From: Saccharofermentans sp.
GTDB taxonomy: Bacteria; Bacillota_A; Clostridia; Saccharofermentanales; Saccharofermentanaceae
DNA: 39,728 nucleotides
Assembly (NCBI GenBank): GCA_024692105.1
Contig: JAILMZ010000051.1
Location: forward strand, 1 to 39,728
Direction: 5' to 3'
In this document: positions 16,357 to 24,979 of the stretch, piece by piece
Numbering within the stretch: the stretch's first letter is position 1
Layout: the number at the start of each line of letters is the position of its first letter
Notes under the pieces: generated by a model
Told to the model about the DNA's origin: nothing
The model's database searches: none
What the model saw: the letters and a program-made list of their open reading frames with translations, nothing else
Translations under genes and position numbers: made by a program

Positions 16357-18499
16357 CCTTGTCAGAACCCGAAGACTTCTTCTTGCGAGCGTTGGAAGGA
16401 CAGTTCTTGTTGGAGCACTTAGGGTAAGCCTTCTTGCCGTAATGCTTCAGCACCATGAACGAACCGCACTCGGGGCATGACTTGCCTTCGATCGGAAGGT
16501 TCCAGGAGATGAAGTCGCAGTCAGGGTTGGATCCCTTCTTGTCGCATGTATAGAAGAGCTTGCCTCTGTACTTCTTTGAACGGTGAGCGAGAAGGCCCGA
16601 ACCGCACTGGGGGCACTTGCCCTTTGCCTGCACCTCGATGTTTTTCGTGAAGTCGCATGAAGGGAACTGCGTGCAAGCGATGAACTTGCCGTATCTTCCC
16701 TCTTTGTATACGAGCTCGCTGCCGCACTTGGGGCATGTCTCGCCAGTCTTCTCGGGAACGATCTCGACCTTTTCTATCGACTCCTGCGCGCTCTTTACCT
16801 GTGATGCGAACTCGGGATAGAAATCACTTAAGACTTTCTCCCACTTAACGCTGCCCTCTTCGACTTTATCCAGAGAGCTTTCCATATCAGCGGTAAAACT
16901 TACGTCAACGATCTCGGAGAAATTCTCGGAAAGCATGTTCGTAACAAGCTTGCCGAGTTCAGTGATGAGGAGCGATCTTCCGTCCTTCTCGATGTACTGT
17001 CTCTCGAGGATCGTGGAGATAGTCGGAGCATATGTGGAAGGTCTTCCGATGCCGTATTCTTCGAGCGCCTTGATGAGCGTTGCTTCCGTGTAATGCTGCG
17101 GAGGCGTCGTGAATTTCCGGATGCCGGAGACGTCGAGGTTCTTGAGTTCCGTGCCCTCTTCTAATGCAGGGAGTTTCGCTTTGGAATTCTCCTCGTCGTC
17201 ATCCTTCTTGTCCTCTGCGACATCTGCGTAGAGTGCGAGGAAACCCATGAAGGTTACGGTCTCGCCGGATGTTCTGAATACGTGCTCGCCGCAGGCTGCC
17301 TCGACAGAAAGCGTATCGAGCTTTGCTGCTGCCATCTGCGTTGCAAGGAATCTGTCCCAGATCAGAGAGTAGAGCTTGAACTGATCAGATGTGAGCGATG
17401 CCCTGATGGAAGCGGGATCCATGTCGAAATGCGTCGGCCTTATAGCCTCGTGCGCGTCCTGCGCGGAATTCTTGTTCTTGTACTTTCTTCTGTGCGAAGA
17501 CAGATACTCTTTTCCGAAACGTGCGATGATGAGCTCTTTTGCTGCCTCATAAGCCTCGTCGGAGATTCTTACGGAGTCCGTTCTGATATAGGATACGAGA
17601 GCCGTCTGGCCTGCGCCCTTGATGTCGATACCTTCGTAGAGCTGCTGAGCAACGGACATCGTCTTCTTGGATGAGAATCCGAGTCTTCTCGATGCTTCCT
17701 GCTGCAGCGTGGAAGTCGTGAACGGAGGATAAGGATTGCGCTCCCTGTTGCCGTGCTTAACGGAAGTGAGCATAAAAGGCTTGCCCTTTGTATCGTCAAG
17801 GACCTTGTTTGCCTCTGCCTCGCATGTAAGCTTGACATGCGAAGTCTTGCCTGCTTTATTCACGCCGTAGTAGCTCATGAGGAACTTGTCGGATGCCTTG
17901 CCCGGAGTTACGAGCGCCTTTACGAGCCAGTACTCTTCAGGCTTGAATGCGTCGATCTCCGCGTCCCTGTCCATGACGATCTTCGTTGCGACGGACTGGA
18001 CTCTTCCTGCGGAAAGGCCCTTGCGGATCTTCTTCCAGAGCAGGGGGCTTAATTCGTAACCTACGAGACGGTCAAGAATTCTTCTTGCCTGCTGTGCGTC
18101 AGCAAGGTTCATGTCGATGGCGCGCGGGCTGCTGATTGCCTCCTGCACGGCCTTCTTAGTGATCTCGTTGAATGTGATCCTGCAGTTCGAATCGGGATCG
18201 ATCTTAAGGACCTTGGCAAGGTGCCATGCGATAGCTTCTCCCTCGCGGTCAGGGTCGGTCGCGAGCAGTACTTCATCGCAGCCTGCAGCGAGCGTCTTAA
18301 GCTCTCTTACGACCTTCTCCTTTCCCTTCATGGTGATGTATATCGGCTTGAAATCATTCTTAACGTCAACGCCCAGATTACCCGAAGGCAGATCTCTAAT
18401 ATGTCCGAGCGACGCAGTTATCAGAAAGTCGGGTCCCAGGTATCTTCCTATAGTCTTGGACTTGGCCGGAGACTCAACGATTACTAACTTTTTACCCAT
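16349..18499 (-). CDS. topA: DNA topoisomerase I
   Basis: The 716-residue type IA topoisomerase relaxes negative supercoils. The TOPRIM domain shows LVIVESPAKSKTIG (Glu9) and ATDPDREGEAIAWH (Asp82, Asp84, Glu86); the active-site tyrosine is Tyr304 in SYIRTDSVRIS. The C-terminus has three four-cysteine zinc ribbons (CPKCGSELVYKEGRYGKF; CPQCGSGL; CPECGSFM), of which the last ends in a lysine/serine-rich tail. A GGAT site lies 8 nt before the ATG. It follows dprA by 47 nt, a gap rich in TA repeats, and overlaps trmFO by 8 nt. Confidence 0.97.
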   Translation of the reverse strand: MGKKLVIVESPAKSKTIGRYLGPDFLITASLGHIRDLPSGNLGVDVKNDFKPIYITMKGKEKVVRELKTLAAGCDEVLLATDPDREGEAIAWHLAKVLKIDPDSNCRITFNEITKKAVQEAISSPRAIDMNLADAQQARRILDRLVGYELSPLLWKKIRKGLSAGRVQSVATKIVMDRDAEIDAFKPEEYWLVKALVTPGKASDKFLMSYYGVNKAGKTSHVKLTCEAEANKVLDDTKGKPFMLTSVKHGNRERNPYPPFTTSTLQQEASRRLGFSSKKTMSVAQQLYEGIDIKGAGQTALVSYIRTDSVRISDEAYEAAKELIIARFGKEYLSSHRRKYKNKNSAQDAHEAIRPTHFDMDPASIRASLTSDQFKLYSLIWDRFLATQMAAAKLDTLSVEAACGEHVFRTSGETVTFMGFLALYADVAEDKKDDDEENSKAKLPALEEGTELKNLDVSGIRKFTTPPQHYTEATLIKALEEYGIGRPSTYAPTISTILERQYIEKDGRSLLITELGKLVTNMLSENFSEIVDVSFTADMESSLDKVEEGSVKWEKVLSDFYPEFASQVKSAQESIEKVEIVPEKTGETCPKCGSELVYKEGRYGKFIACTQFPSCDFTKNIEVQAKGKCPQCGSGLLAHRSKKYRGKLFYTCDKKGSNPDCDFISWNLPIEGKSCPECGSFMVLKHYGKKAYPKCSNKNCPSNARKKKSSGSDKDE

Positions 18500-18546
18500 T
18501 GTGTGAATCCTTTATAATTTTTGTCGCATATATATATAATTCATCA
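18500..18546 (-). promoter_or_regulatory. AT-rich dprA-topA spacer, possible secondary topA promoter
   Basis: The 47-nt spacer contains an ATATATATATA run and, on the minus strand, TATAAAGG just before the topA ribosome site. TTGTTA at the very end of dprA with TATGCG 17 nt later could form a weak promoter. It may let topA be transcribed independently of the comM-dprA transcript. No terminator hairpin is seen. Confidence 0.3.
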
Positions 18547-19766
18547 TTAACAAATTGTCAAAGAAAACTTTCCGCCCTGGTCCGTGACCCTGCCTGAGAG
18601 CTTCAAGGCGACGATCAGCTGCGATATGCGGTAAAAAGGCAGCGCAAGGCACCTGCAAAGTTCGTCTATGCTCTTAGGTCCCGACGACAATTCGTCTTCA
18701 ATCAGCAGGCTCCACTCGGGATCGTCCATCTCCTCCGGGAACATGTCCGCCTTCTTCCTCAGGGCAAGCACATCCGCCTTGTATTCCTGCTGCGCCTGCT
18801 CTTCTTCGATCAGCCTGTGTTCAAGGCTTTCCATGTATCCGGGATTGCTTATATGCCTGAACAAAAGGGCCTGCGAGACGCTGTCTATGACCCCGTCCGG
18901 CGAGATGAGCACGTTGCCTCCGTCCTCCAGGATCTTCATGCCTCCCTTTGCGTTCTCGAAATAAATACTGTTCGGCAGCACGAAAACTTCCTTCCCCTGC
19001 GCAACCGTAAACGAAGCCGTGTGAAGAGTCCCCGAGACCTCCCCTGCCTCCATTATGAGCGTGCAGTCCCCGAGACCTGCGATAAGGCGGTTTCGCGCGG
19101 GGAAATACTGCCTTAAGACGCCCTGTCCCGGCGGCATCTCCGAGATCACGAGGCCTTCTGCGACTATCTGCTCGTAGATATCGCGGTTCTCCCTCGGATA
19201 GACTTTCTCCGGGCCTCCCGCGACCACAGCGACGGTGCTCCCCTTCTGCCTGACCGCTGCAGAGTGCGCCGCCCTGTCGACGCCCGACGCCATGCCCGAG
19301 ACAATCGTTATCCCCTTGCTGCTAAGTTCCGTCGCGAAACTCTCCGTCGCAAACAGCGCGTACTTGCTCGCTTCCCTCGACCCCACGACCGCCACCGACC
19401 CGTGCAGGACCATGGTGCTCAGTATCTCCCTTTTACCCTTGCAGTAGATGACTTTCGGCATGCCGCTGAGATTTCTCCAGTTGTACGGATAGTCGCTGTC
19501 GAAGACCGACAACGTGAAGATGTTGTTCTTTACCGCCGTCTCGCGGTACTCTGCTTCCGTCTTGAGTATTATGTCCCAGTTGCCGATCACGCTGTCCAGC
19601 TTTCTGCAGGTGTTCTCGGACATTTCCCTCCTGTCTATGTTCTTGAGGATTTCCAGGTCCGTGAGATCCCTGTAGTTTCTTATCGCCTGAAGGTTCTCAA
19701 GTTCCCTGATGGCCTTGAAATCAAGCTTTGACACCATCCTTACCGCCGAATACCTGTAATTACACA
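18547..19766 (-). CDS. dprA: DNA-processing protein A (natural transformation, RecA loader)
   Basis: The product has the DprA/Smf Rossmann domain: VAVVGSREASKYALF, TIVSGMASGVDRAAH, TVAVVAGGPEKVYPREN, ISEMPPGQGVLRQYFPARNRLIAGL and EVSGTLHTASFT. A short winged-helix-like tail (ISQLIVALKLSGRVTDQGGKFSL) follows. DprA binds incoming single-stranded DNA and loads RecA. The ATG at 19766 is preferred because GAGGTG lies 7 nt upstream; the ATG at 19773 would have the ribosome site touching it. The gene begins 11 nt after the comM stop and shares its transcript, hence the decamer promoter upstream of comM. Confidence 0.93.
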
Positions 19767-19777
19767 TTTTCATCACC

Positions 19778-21298
19778 TCACTCGAATAAACTCGTCCTGT
19801 ATATGGCAGCCTCCGAGACATCGCCCTCATTGACTTCGTAGCGCCCTTCAAGGTCTGCTATCGTCCTTGCGACCCGCAGAATCCCGGTAAAGCCTCGTGC
19901 CGAGAAGAAACCCCTTTCCGCAAGCCCTGACGCATACTCCGCGACACGGTCAGGTATCTTCATTGCCTCCGCAGGATTTTCCACCCTCACCGTCGCGTTA
20001 AGAAGGTTCTTGCCGATGTCCTTATACCTCTCATGCTGCCTTGCCCAGCATTCAGAAACCTTCTCACGCACCTCGTCTGATTCCCCTCGCCCGTTGAAGT
20101 CACAGATCGATGCCATGTCCTCGCCTGATATCGAAGTCATCTCGCTTATGATGTCTATCCTGTCGAGGAACGGCCCCGAGAGTTTGCTCATGTATCTCTT
20201 GCGCGAGTTCGGCGTGCACCTGCATTTCCTTCCGGGCTCAAGGTACAGTCCGCACTTACACGGGTTTGCCGTACCCGCGAAAATAAACCTTGCAGGATAT
20301 ACGAACGTCTTTCCGTTCTTTGCAAGCCTTATCTCCCTGTCTTCAAGCGGCTGCCTCAGCGACTCTATTACTTCCGGCTTGTACTCGCAGAGTTCGTCCG
20401 CCAGAAGTATGCCGTGATCTGCCAGTGCGAGTTCGCCGGGTGTGAGACTTGCTGAATTGCCGAGAAGTCCGCTTACCGACACCTGCGGTCCTGCGTATCT
20501 CATCGGTCTAGTATCAGTTGGCTCTGCCGCGTCTCCTTCTATCGCTTCCGAAAGAGCATAGACCTCGGGTATCTCTTCCGGATACAAAGGCGGCATGAGC
20601 CCTGCGAGTATCCTTCCCGCCATCGTCTTGCCCGACCCGGGGCTTCCTACAAGTAGGATGTTGTGGAACCCCGCAGCGCTCAATATGACCGCACGCTTGG
20701 CCTTCTCCTGTCCTTTTAGAAGCGAGATGTCCACGGGGTCTTCATCTCTTGATCCGCATGCGTATGAGAACGCCCTTTCCGTGTATCCTTCTATCCCGAA
20801 GACTGCGCGTGCTTCACTGAGACTTGATACAAGTGCTCCTTTATACCCTGCGACTGCAGCGCTTCTTTCCTCTTCCTCCGGGATTATCTTGATGTCCAGC
20901 CCTTCATCCCTTATGCACACGAGCCTTCTGACGCACCCCGGAGTCGCCTTGACCTCGCCGCTTAAAGTCAGTTCTCCTTCCGCGTAGATCTTCTTCCCGG
21001 CAGGCTCCGGGATCTGGCTTGAAGCAAAGAGTATCCCGAGCGCTATCGGCAGGTCAAAACCTGACCCCGACTTCTTCATATACGCGGGACTTATGCTGAC
21101 GGTCACATGGCCTTTTGGCATCTTGAACCCCGCGACTGCAAGCGCTGACCTGAGCCTTCCGTATGCTTCTCTTATGGATGAGTCGCAGAGCCCCAGAACC
21201 GAAAAAGTCGGGATGCCCGGAGTCACCGACACCTCTATCTCGGAAAGCACCGCCCCGGTACCGTCGTTAAAACATGAATAAACCTTTGATACGAGCAT
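19778..21298 (-). CDS. comM: ComM/YifB-family magnesium-chelatase-like AAA+ ATPase
   Basis: The 506-residue protein is the YifB/ComM type, a hexameric helicase that in Haemophilus and Vibrio extends branch migration during integration of transforming DNA. The N-terminal Lon-protease-like fold (VSVTPGIPTFSVLGLCDSSI, VTVSISPAYMKKSGSGFDLPIALG) is followed by Walker A LVGSPGSGKTMAG, Walker B HGILLADELCE, a Cys group (CKCGLYLEPGRKCRC) and the C-terminal Mg-chelatase domain. The start is the ATG at 21298, with AAAGGAGGTG ideally spaced. An upstream in-frame start exists, but it would translate through the promoter element. It leads the comM-dprA-topA-trmFO transcript. Confidence 0.93.
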   Translation of the reverse strand: MLVSKVYSCFNDGTGAVLSEIEVSVTPGIPTFSVLGLCDSSIREAYGRLRSALAVAGFKMPKGHVTVSISPAYMKKSGSGFDLPIALGILFASSQIPEPAGKKIYAEGELTLSGEVKATPGCVRRLVCIRDEGLDIKIIPEEEERSAAVAGYKGALVSSLSEARAVFGIEGYTERAFSYACGSRDEDPVDISLLKGQEKAKRAVILSAAGFHNILLVGSPGSGKTMAGRILAGLMPPLYPEEIPEVYALSEAIEGDAAEPTDTRPMRYAGPQVSVSGLLGNSASLTPGELALADHGILLADELCEYKPEVIESLRQPLEDREIRLAKNGKTFVYPARFIFAGTANPCKCGLYLEPGRKCRCTPNSRKRYMSKLSGPFLDRIDIISEMTSISGEDMASICDFNGRGESDEVREKVSECWARQHERYKDIGKNLLNATVRVENPAEAMKIPDRVAEYASGLAERGFFSARGFTGILRVARTIADLEGRYEVNEGDVSEAAIYRTSLFE

Positions 21299-21320
21299 AA
21301 GAACACCTCCTTTACCTAAA

Positions 21321-21376
21321 AGCATACAGAGAAAAATTGCCGAAAAACCCGACAAAAACCGACAAAAACCGACAAA
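21321..21376 (-). promoter_or_regulatory. Decamer-repeat promoter, copy B (comM-dprA)
   Basis: On the minus strand the element (21339-21376) has perfect TTTTTGTCGG repeats ending in GGGTTTTTCGGC, then 12 nt, then TATGCT (21321-21326). The predicted transcript start near 21314 leaves a 16-nt leader carrying AAAGGAGGTG. Over 38 bp this copy matches that of comEA at all but one position and that of the nuclease-like gene at nearly all. Confidence 0.7.
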
Positions 21377-21442
21377 GTGGCGCTGGGGTAAAAACGGCTG
21401 CAACGCTTAATTTTCAAGGGTTTTCAGACAGATGCACATAAG

Positions 21443-21611
21443 ATTCAACAGAACCATCCCTATAGCAGGGCACAATTGGTTGAATATCCGCTGATTTGGT
21501 CCGGGATTCAACAAAACCATCCCTGCGACAGGGCAATATTTGTTGAATAATCGCCGTTTCTGCCCAAGATTCAACAGAAACATCCCTGCGGCAGGGCACT
21601 ATTTGTTGAAT
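21443..21611. repeat. Three tandem 63-bp units, each with a 43-bp palindrome
   Basis: Palindromes at 21443-21485, 21506-21548 and 21569-21611 recur with an exact 63-bp period. Each begins ATTCAACA and ends TGTTGAAT (or GGTTGAAT), with an inner CCCT-5nt-AGGG stem; the 20-bp spacers differ in sequence. The array lies in the intergenic region between comM (-) and ychF (+), ending 27 bp before the ychF -10 box. Folded RNA from either strand would give three hairpins in a row, and the DNA could bind a dimeric protein. The repeats are not CRISPR-like in size, and no cas gene is present. Confidence 0.75.
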
Positions 21612-21637
21612 AATCCCCTTATATTCTTCAAAAAGTG

Positions 21638-21643
21638 TATAAT
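21638..21643 (+). promoter_or_regulatory. -10 box of ychF
   Basis: A perfect TATAAT lies 38 nt before the ychF start. The -35 region is poor (CCCCTT), so transcription may depend on an activator or on the neighbouring palindromes. Confidence 0.5.
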
Positions 21644-21681
21644 GCAATAGCAAAAATCAAGGAACACAAAGAGGTACATAT

Positions 21682-22773
21682 ATGAAACTCGGAATAGTAG
21701 GTCTTCCCAATGTCGGCAAGAGCACACTCTTCAATGCGATCACAAAGGCTGGCGCTGAATCCGCCAATTATCCTTTCTGCACTATCGAGCCTAACGTAGG
21801 TGTAGTCGCAGTCCCGGATGAGAGACTCGACAAGCTTGCCGAGATGTATAACCCTGAGAAGTACACACCTGCAGTAGTCGAGTTCGTAGACATCGCAGGC
21901 CTCGTAAAGGGCGCGAGCAAAGGTGAAGGCCTCGGCAACAAGTTCCTGTCCAACATCCGTGAGTGCGATGCCATCGTGCACGTTGTAAGGTGTTTCGATG
22001 ACCCCGACGTAGTACACGTCAACGGACATGCAGACCCCAAGTCTGACATCGAGACCATCGACATCGAGCTTATCCTGTCTGACTTAGAGATCATGGAAAA
22101 GAGGATCGACCGCACAAAGAAGATGATGAAGGGCGGCGACAAGACATATGCAGCAGAGCTTGCTGTATACGAGAAGATCTACAACTGCCTCGCAGAAGAA
22201 AAGGCAGCAAGATCACTTGAGTTCACGGATGACGAACTCGAGTACACAAGAGACCTCCAGCTCATCTCCATGAAGCCTGTCCTCTACTGCGCAAACATCG
22301 CAGAAGACGACATCAAGAACCCCGACATTCCTTATGTTCAGACAGTAAGAGACATCGCTTCCAAAGAGAATGCCGCAGTCGTAGTTATCTCTGCAAAGAT
22401 CGAAGACGAATTAGGTCAGCTCGAAGCTGAAGACCGCCAGATGTTCCTTGATGATCTCGGTATCGAGAGCGCAGGCCTCGACAAGATGATCCGGGCATCC
22501 TATACCCTCTTAGGTCTCATCTCCTACCTCACGGCAGGTCCGAAGGAAGTACGTGCTTGGACGATCACAAACGGCACAAAGGCTCCTCAGGCTGCAGGTA
22601 AGATCCACTCTGATTTCGAGAGAGGCTTCATCAGGGCCGAAGTCGTATCCTACGACGACCTCATTGCTTGCGGTTCTTACAACGCTGCCAAAGAGAAAGG
22701 TCTCGTAAGATCTGAGGGCAAGGAATACGTTATGAAGGATGGCGACGTCGTCCTCTTCAGGTTCAACGTCTGA
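21682..22773 (+). CDS. ychF: Redox-regulated ribosome-binding ATPase YchF/OLA1
   Basis: The 363-residue protein is the universally conserved Obg-like P-loop protein that prefers ATP. Visible motifs are G1 LVGLPNVGKSTLFN-type (GIVGLPNVGKST), G3 VDIAGLVKGASKGEGLGNKFL, the coiled-coil insert around IELILSDLEIMEKRIDR, and the C-terminal TGS domain ending KEYVMKDGDVVLFRFNV. The His of the G3-proximal segment normally replacing Gln is consistent with ATP use. A GAGG site lies 9 nt before the ATG. It is a single gene, convergent with the DUF308 gene two bases away. Confidence 0.97.
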   Translation: MKLGIVGLPNVGKSTLFNAITKAGAESANYPFCTIEPNVGVVAVPDERLDKLAEMYNPEKYTPAVVEFVDIAGLVKGASKGEGLGNKFLSNIRECDAIVHVVRCFDDPDVVHVNGHADPKSDIETIDIELILSDLEIMEKRIDRTKKMMKGGDKTYAAELAVYEKIYNCLAEEKAARSLEFTDDELEYTRDLQLISMKPVLYCANIAEDDIKNPDIPYVQTVRDIASKENAAVVVISAKIEDELGQLEAEDRQMFLDDLGIESAGLDKMIRASYTLLGLISYLTAGPKEVRAWTITNGTKAPQAAGKIHSDFERGFIRAEVVSYDDLIACGSYNAAKEKGLVRSEGKEYVMKDGDVVLFRFNV

Positions 22774-22775
22774 TA

Positions 22776-23324
22776 TTACTTTTCCTTTAAGCTGAGGATT
22801 ATGGATTCCACTCCGCTCGCGATGAACGTGACGCCGGAGAAGATTATTATGCCTCTCGTCCCGCTGAACGGGTCGACGATGCATGCGATTCCCGCACCGA
22901 AGATGGCAAGCGAGAGTATGAGCAGTATCCACCAGTAGATGTTCTTAAAACGCGGAACCAAGGTTGCCTCGCGGATCTTGACCACACCGTCGATGATAAA
23001 GAACAAACCTACGACGAGCGCCAGTATCTGAAGCACGAGTTCGGGTTTGAGCAGGAACACAAAGCCTATGATCATGACTATGACCGAATACACGAGCACG
23101 ATCTCCGCGCCTGCGGCCTTGCCGTATCCCGCCTCCTTGAAGTCCTTGACGGAGATGATGTAATCGACTGCGCCTGATATTCCGATGACCATGAGGATGA
23201 TGGCAAAGATGATGCCGATGACGCTCGACACTTGCTCGGGGAACACGATGAAGACGATACCCGCGAGTATCATGAAGAAACCCTTGATGTAACCGGGAAC
23301 GCCCGTCGTATCGATCTTTCTCAT
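22776..23324 (-). CDS. HdeD-like DUF308 membrane protein
   Basis: The 182-residue protein is almost entirely hydrophobic, with about six membrane segments in three repeated pairs, each starting with a short amphipathic turn and carrying the HdeD-type pattern (GFFMILAGIVFIVFPE, GFVFLLKPELVLQILALVVGLFFIIDGV). HdeD proteins are linked with acid stress in enterobacteria; in Bacillota the role is unknown. It is the last gene of the polA-containing run, overlapping the DUF218 gene by 4 nt (ATGA) and ending 2 nt from the ychF stop. Confidence 0.75.
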   Translation of the reverse strand: MRKIDTTGVPGYIKGFFMILAGIVFIVFPEQVSSVIGIIFAIILMVIGISGAVDYIISVKDFKEAGYGKAAGAEIVLVYSVIVMIIGFVFLLKPELVLQILALVVGLFFIIDGVVKIREATLVPRFKNIYWWILLILSLAIFGAGIACIVDPFSGTRGIIIFSGVTFIASGVESIILSLKEK

Positions 23325-24025
23325 AAGTAGTAATCCGTACGGGTTATCTCCCCGCTGCCATTGATGTCATAGACGTTGCCTGCTTCGATCGTGGCAGGCT
23401 TGGCCAGTGTCTGCACGAAATCCTTCACCATCGCCGCGCACTCTCTCACGTAATTGTGAGGTGCGATCGTATACCCTGAATTTATCGCTTTTACTCCCGT
23501 CGCGTCAATCCCGAGTCCTGAAGCGATGAACGTCGACCTGTAAATGTGATAGCCCTGCGTCACGATGACGGCGGACCTCACGCCATAGTAGTTGTACGCC
23601 CTGTACATCGTCTCGTAAGTCGAATAACCGTAGATGTCCAGGAATATGTCTTCAGGCGCAACGCCGTTCTCGACGCAGAACTCGTACATCGCGCCGACCT
23701 CGTCGTATTCTTCGGCATCGTCCCTGTCTCCGCTTAAGAGGATCTTGTCAGACACGCCTTCCTGGTAAAGCGTTATCGCGGTCCTTAATCTGTCTTTGAG
23801 GAACGGGCTCGGGTCTCCGTCCTTATACACGGCACAACCAAGCACGATGATGCAGTCGTATTCCCTGTCAGACTCGAATTCATTCAGGTAGTATATGCGC
23901 GGCGAGACGGTGCAAACGACGATAAGGTCGATCACGAAAGTGACGGCTAAGACGGCTGCTACCACAAAAGCCGCTATGTTAAGCGTCGTTACTGCTATCT
24001 TCTTTTTCTTCGATTCCTGCTGCAA
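23321..24025 (-). CDS. DUF218 (SanA/YdcF-like) membrane-anchored protein
   Basis: An N-terminal membrane helix precedes a DUF218 domain: DCIIVLGCAVYKDGDPSPFLKDRL, ILLSGDRDDAEEYDE, EDIFLDIYGYSTYETMYRA and AVIVTQGYHIYRS. Relatives (SanA, YdcF, ElyC) affect the envelope barrier or peptidoglycan precursor metabolism; the biochemical activity is unknown. The start is a non-ATG codon: TTG at 24025 with GAGAGGA 8 nt upstream is preferred, while an in-frame TTG at 24046 has no room for a ribosome site. Either way the gene overlaps the end of the preceding small membrane-protein gene by tens of bases. Confidence 0.8.
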   Translation of the reverse strand: MQQESKKKKIAVTTLNIAAFVVAAVLAVTFVIDLIVVCTVSPRIYYLNEFESDREYDCIIVLGCAVYKDGDPSPFLKDRLRTAITLYQEGVSDKILLSGDRDDAEEYDEVGAMYEFCVENGVAPEDIFLDIYGYSTYETMYRAYNYYGVRSAVIVTQGYHIYRSTFIASGLGIDATGVKAINSGYTIAPHNYVRECAAMVKDFVQTLAKPATIEAGNVYDINGSGEITRTDYYL

Positions 24026-24377
24026 ATTCAGCGTCCTCTCTTGCAACCTGTTCTGAAGACCTTACCCTGCCTTCGTCTATCTCTTTCTGGATCTCGCCAA
24101 GCTGGTTTGCGATGCGGTACAGCATGTATGTCGAGAATACAAATACAAAAGCGATCATTATCTCTGCTATCAGGATGAACTCCGTCGGAAGTTCGGCAAG
24201 CGTAATGGACAGTATGAGCAACAGCGCTGCCGCAGACAGATACACTGCCGACGTCGCCTTGTAGTAGTTTGCCGTGCGCTTTGTGATGAAGTCTGCTTTG
24301 CCGATCATGAAGAACACGAAGACGGCCGCAGCAATCACGGCAAACACCGATGCTATTATCACTGCCGTGAGATTCAT
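23979..24377 (-). CDS. Small three-helix membrane protein of unknown function
   Basis: The 132-residue protein has about three hydrophobic segments (start AVIIASVFAVIAAAVFVFFMI; then AVYLSAAALLLILSITLA; then ILIAEIMIAFVFVFSTYMLY) followed by an acidic, probably helical cytoplasmic tail (QLGEIQKEIDEGRVRSSEQ). It is not recognised. Its ATG overlaps the coaE stop by 4 nt and its 3' end is read in a second frame by the DUF218 gene, which suggests coupled translation of the two. Confidence 0.7.
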   Translation of the reverse strand: MNLTAVIIASVFAVIAAAVFVFFMIGKADFITKRTANYYKATSAVYLSAAALLLILSITLAELPTEFILIAEIMIAFVFVFSTYMLYRIANQLGEIQKEIDEGRVRSSEQVAREDAEFAAGIEEKEDSSNDA

Positions 24378-24979
24378 ATCCTGATGCCTCTTGCGTGGAG
24401 CTGTTCCTTGATGAGTTTGTCAACATTCTCGTTGAGCTTATCCAGGTCCCACGAATTATCTATCACGTGATCGCCCAGTTCGCAGTACTCGTCATCTGAC
24501 ATCTGCATCGCGATCCTGCGCTTTGCTTCCTCGGGGTCAAGGCCTCTTTTTGCAAGCCTTGCAAGCCTTACCTCTTCATCGCATGTTACGACCCACACCT
24601 GATTGCACATCGCGGTGAACTTATTTACCGGGATAGGTACGTCGAGCACGATGCACTTGGTGCCCTTCTCGCGTTCTTTCTCTGCACGAGCTTCCATCTC
24701 CTCGAAAACAAACGCGTGGATCATCGAGCTTAAAAGGTCCAGCTTTGCCTTATCGTTAAAGACCAGGGACGACATGTACTTTCTGTTCATGGCGCCGGTG
24801 GAAGTTACCGCGCGCGGTCCGAAGACCTCTGCGATCCGGGGCATTGCCCTTCCGCCTGCTTCGGTTACGTCTCTTGATATCTCGTCGGCATCAAGGACAA
24901 GAAGTCCCCTGTCCCTCAATATGCCGCTGACCGTGCTCTTGCCGCTTCCTATACCGCCTGTGATACCTAAGATGAACAT
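24374..24979 (-). CDS. coaE: Dephospho-CoA kinase
   Basis: The 201-residue protein has the P-loop GITGGIGSGKSTVS, LDADEISRDVTEAGG with the substrate Asp, and the lid region RLAKRGLDPEEAKRRI with basic residues. It phosphorylates the 3' hydroxyl of dephospho-CoA, the last step of CoA synthesis. The start codon overlaps the polA stop (TAATG), and coaE directly after polA is a classic Bacillota arrangement. Length is normal for the family. Confidence 0.96.
   Translation of the reverse strand: MFILGITGGIGSGKSTVSGILRDRGLLVLDADEISRDVTEAGGRAMPRIAEVFGPRAVTSTGAMNRKYMSSLVFNDKAKLDLLSSMIHAFVFEEMEARAEKEREKGTKCIVLDVPIPVNKFTAMCNQVWVVTCDEEVRLARLAKRGLDPEEAKRRIAMQMSDDEYCELGDHVIDNSWDLDKLNENVDKLIKEQLHARGIRI

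Noticed and set aside
21299..21403. N-terminal extension of comM
   Set aside because: An in-frame start exists at 21403, but the extension would translate the decamer element; AAAGGAGGTG directly before 21298 gives a far better start.
21443..21611. CRISPR array
   Set aside because: Only three units; the repeats are long 43-bp palindromes with 20-bp spacers, and no cas gene is nearby.
21414..21653. 79-codon minus-strand gene made of a 21-residue repeat
   Set aside because: The frame stays open because 63 is a multiple of three; it runs through the ychF promoter and has no ribosome site or recognisable product.
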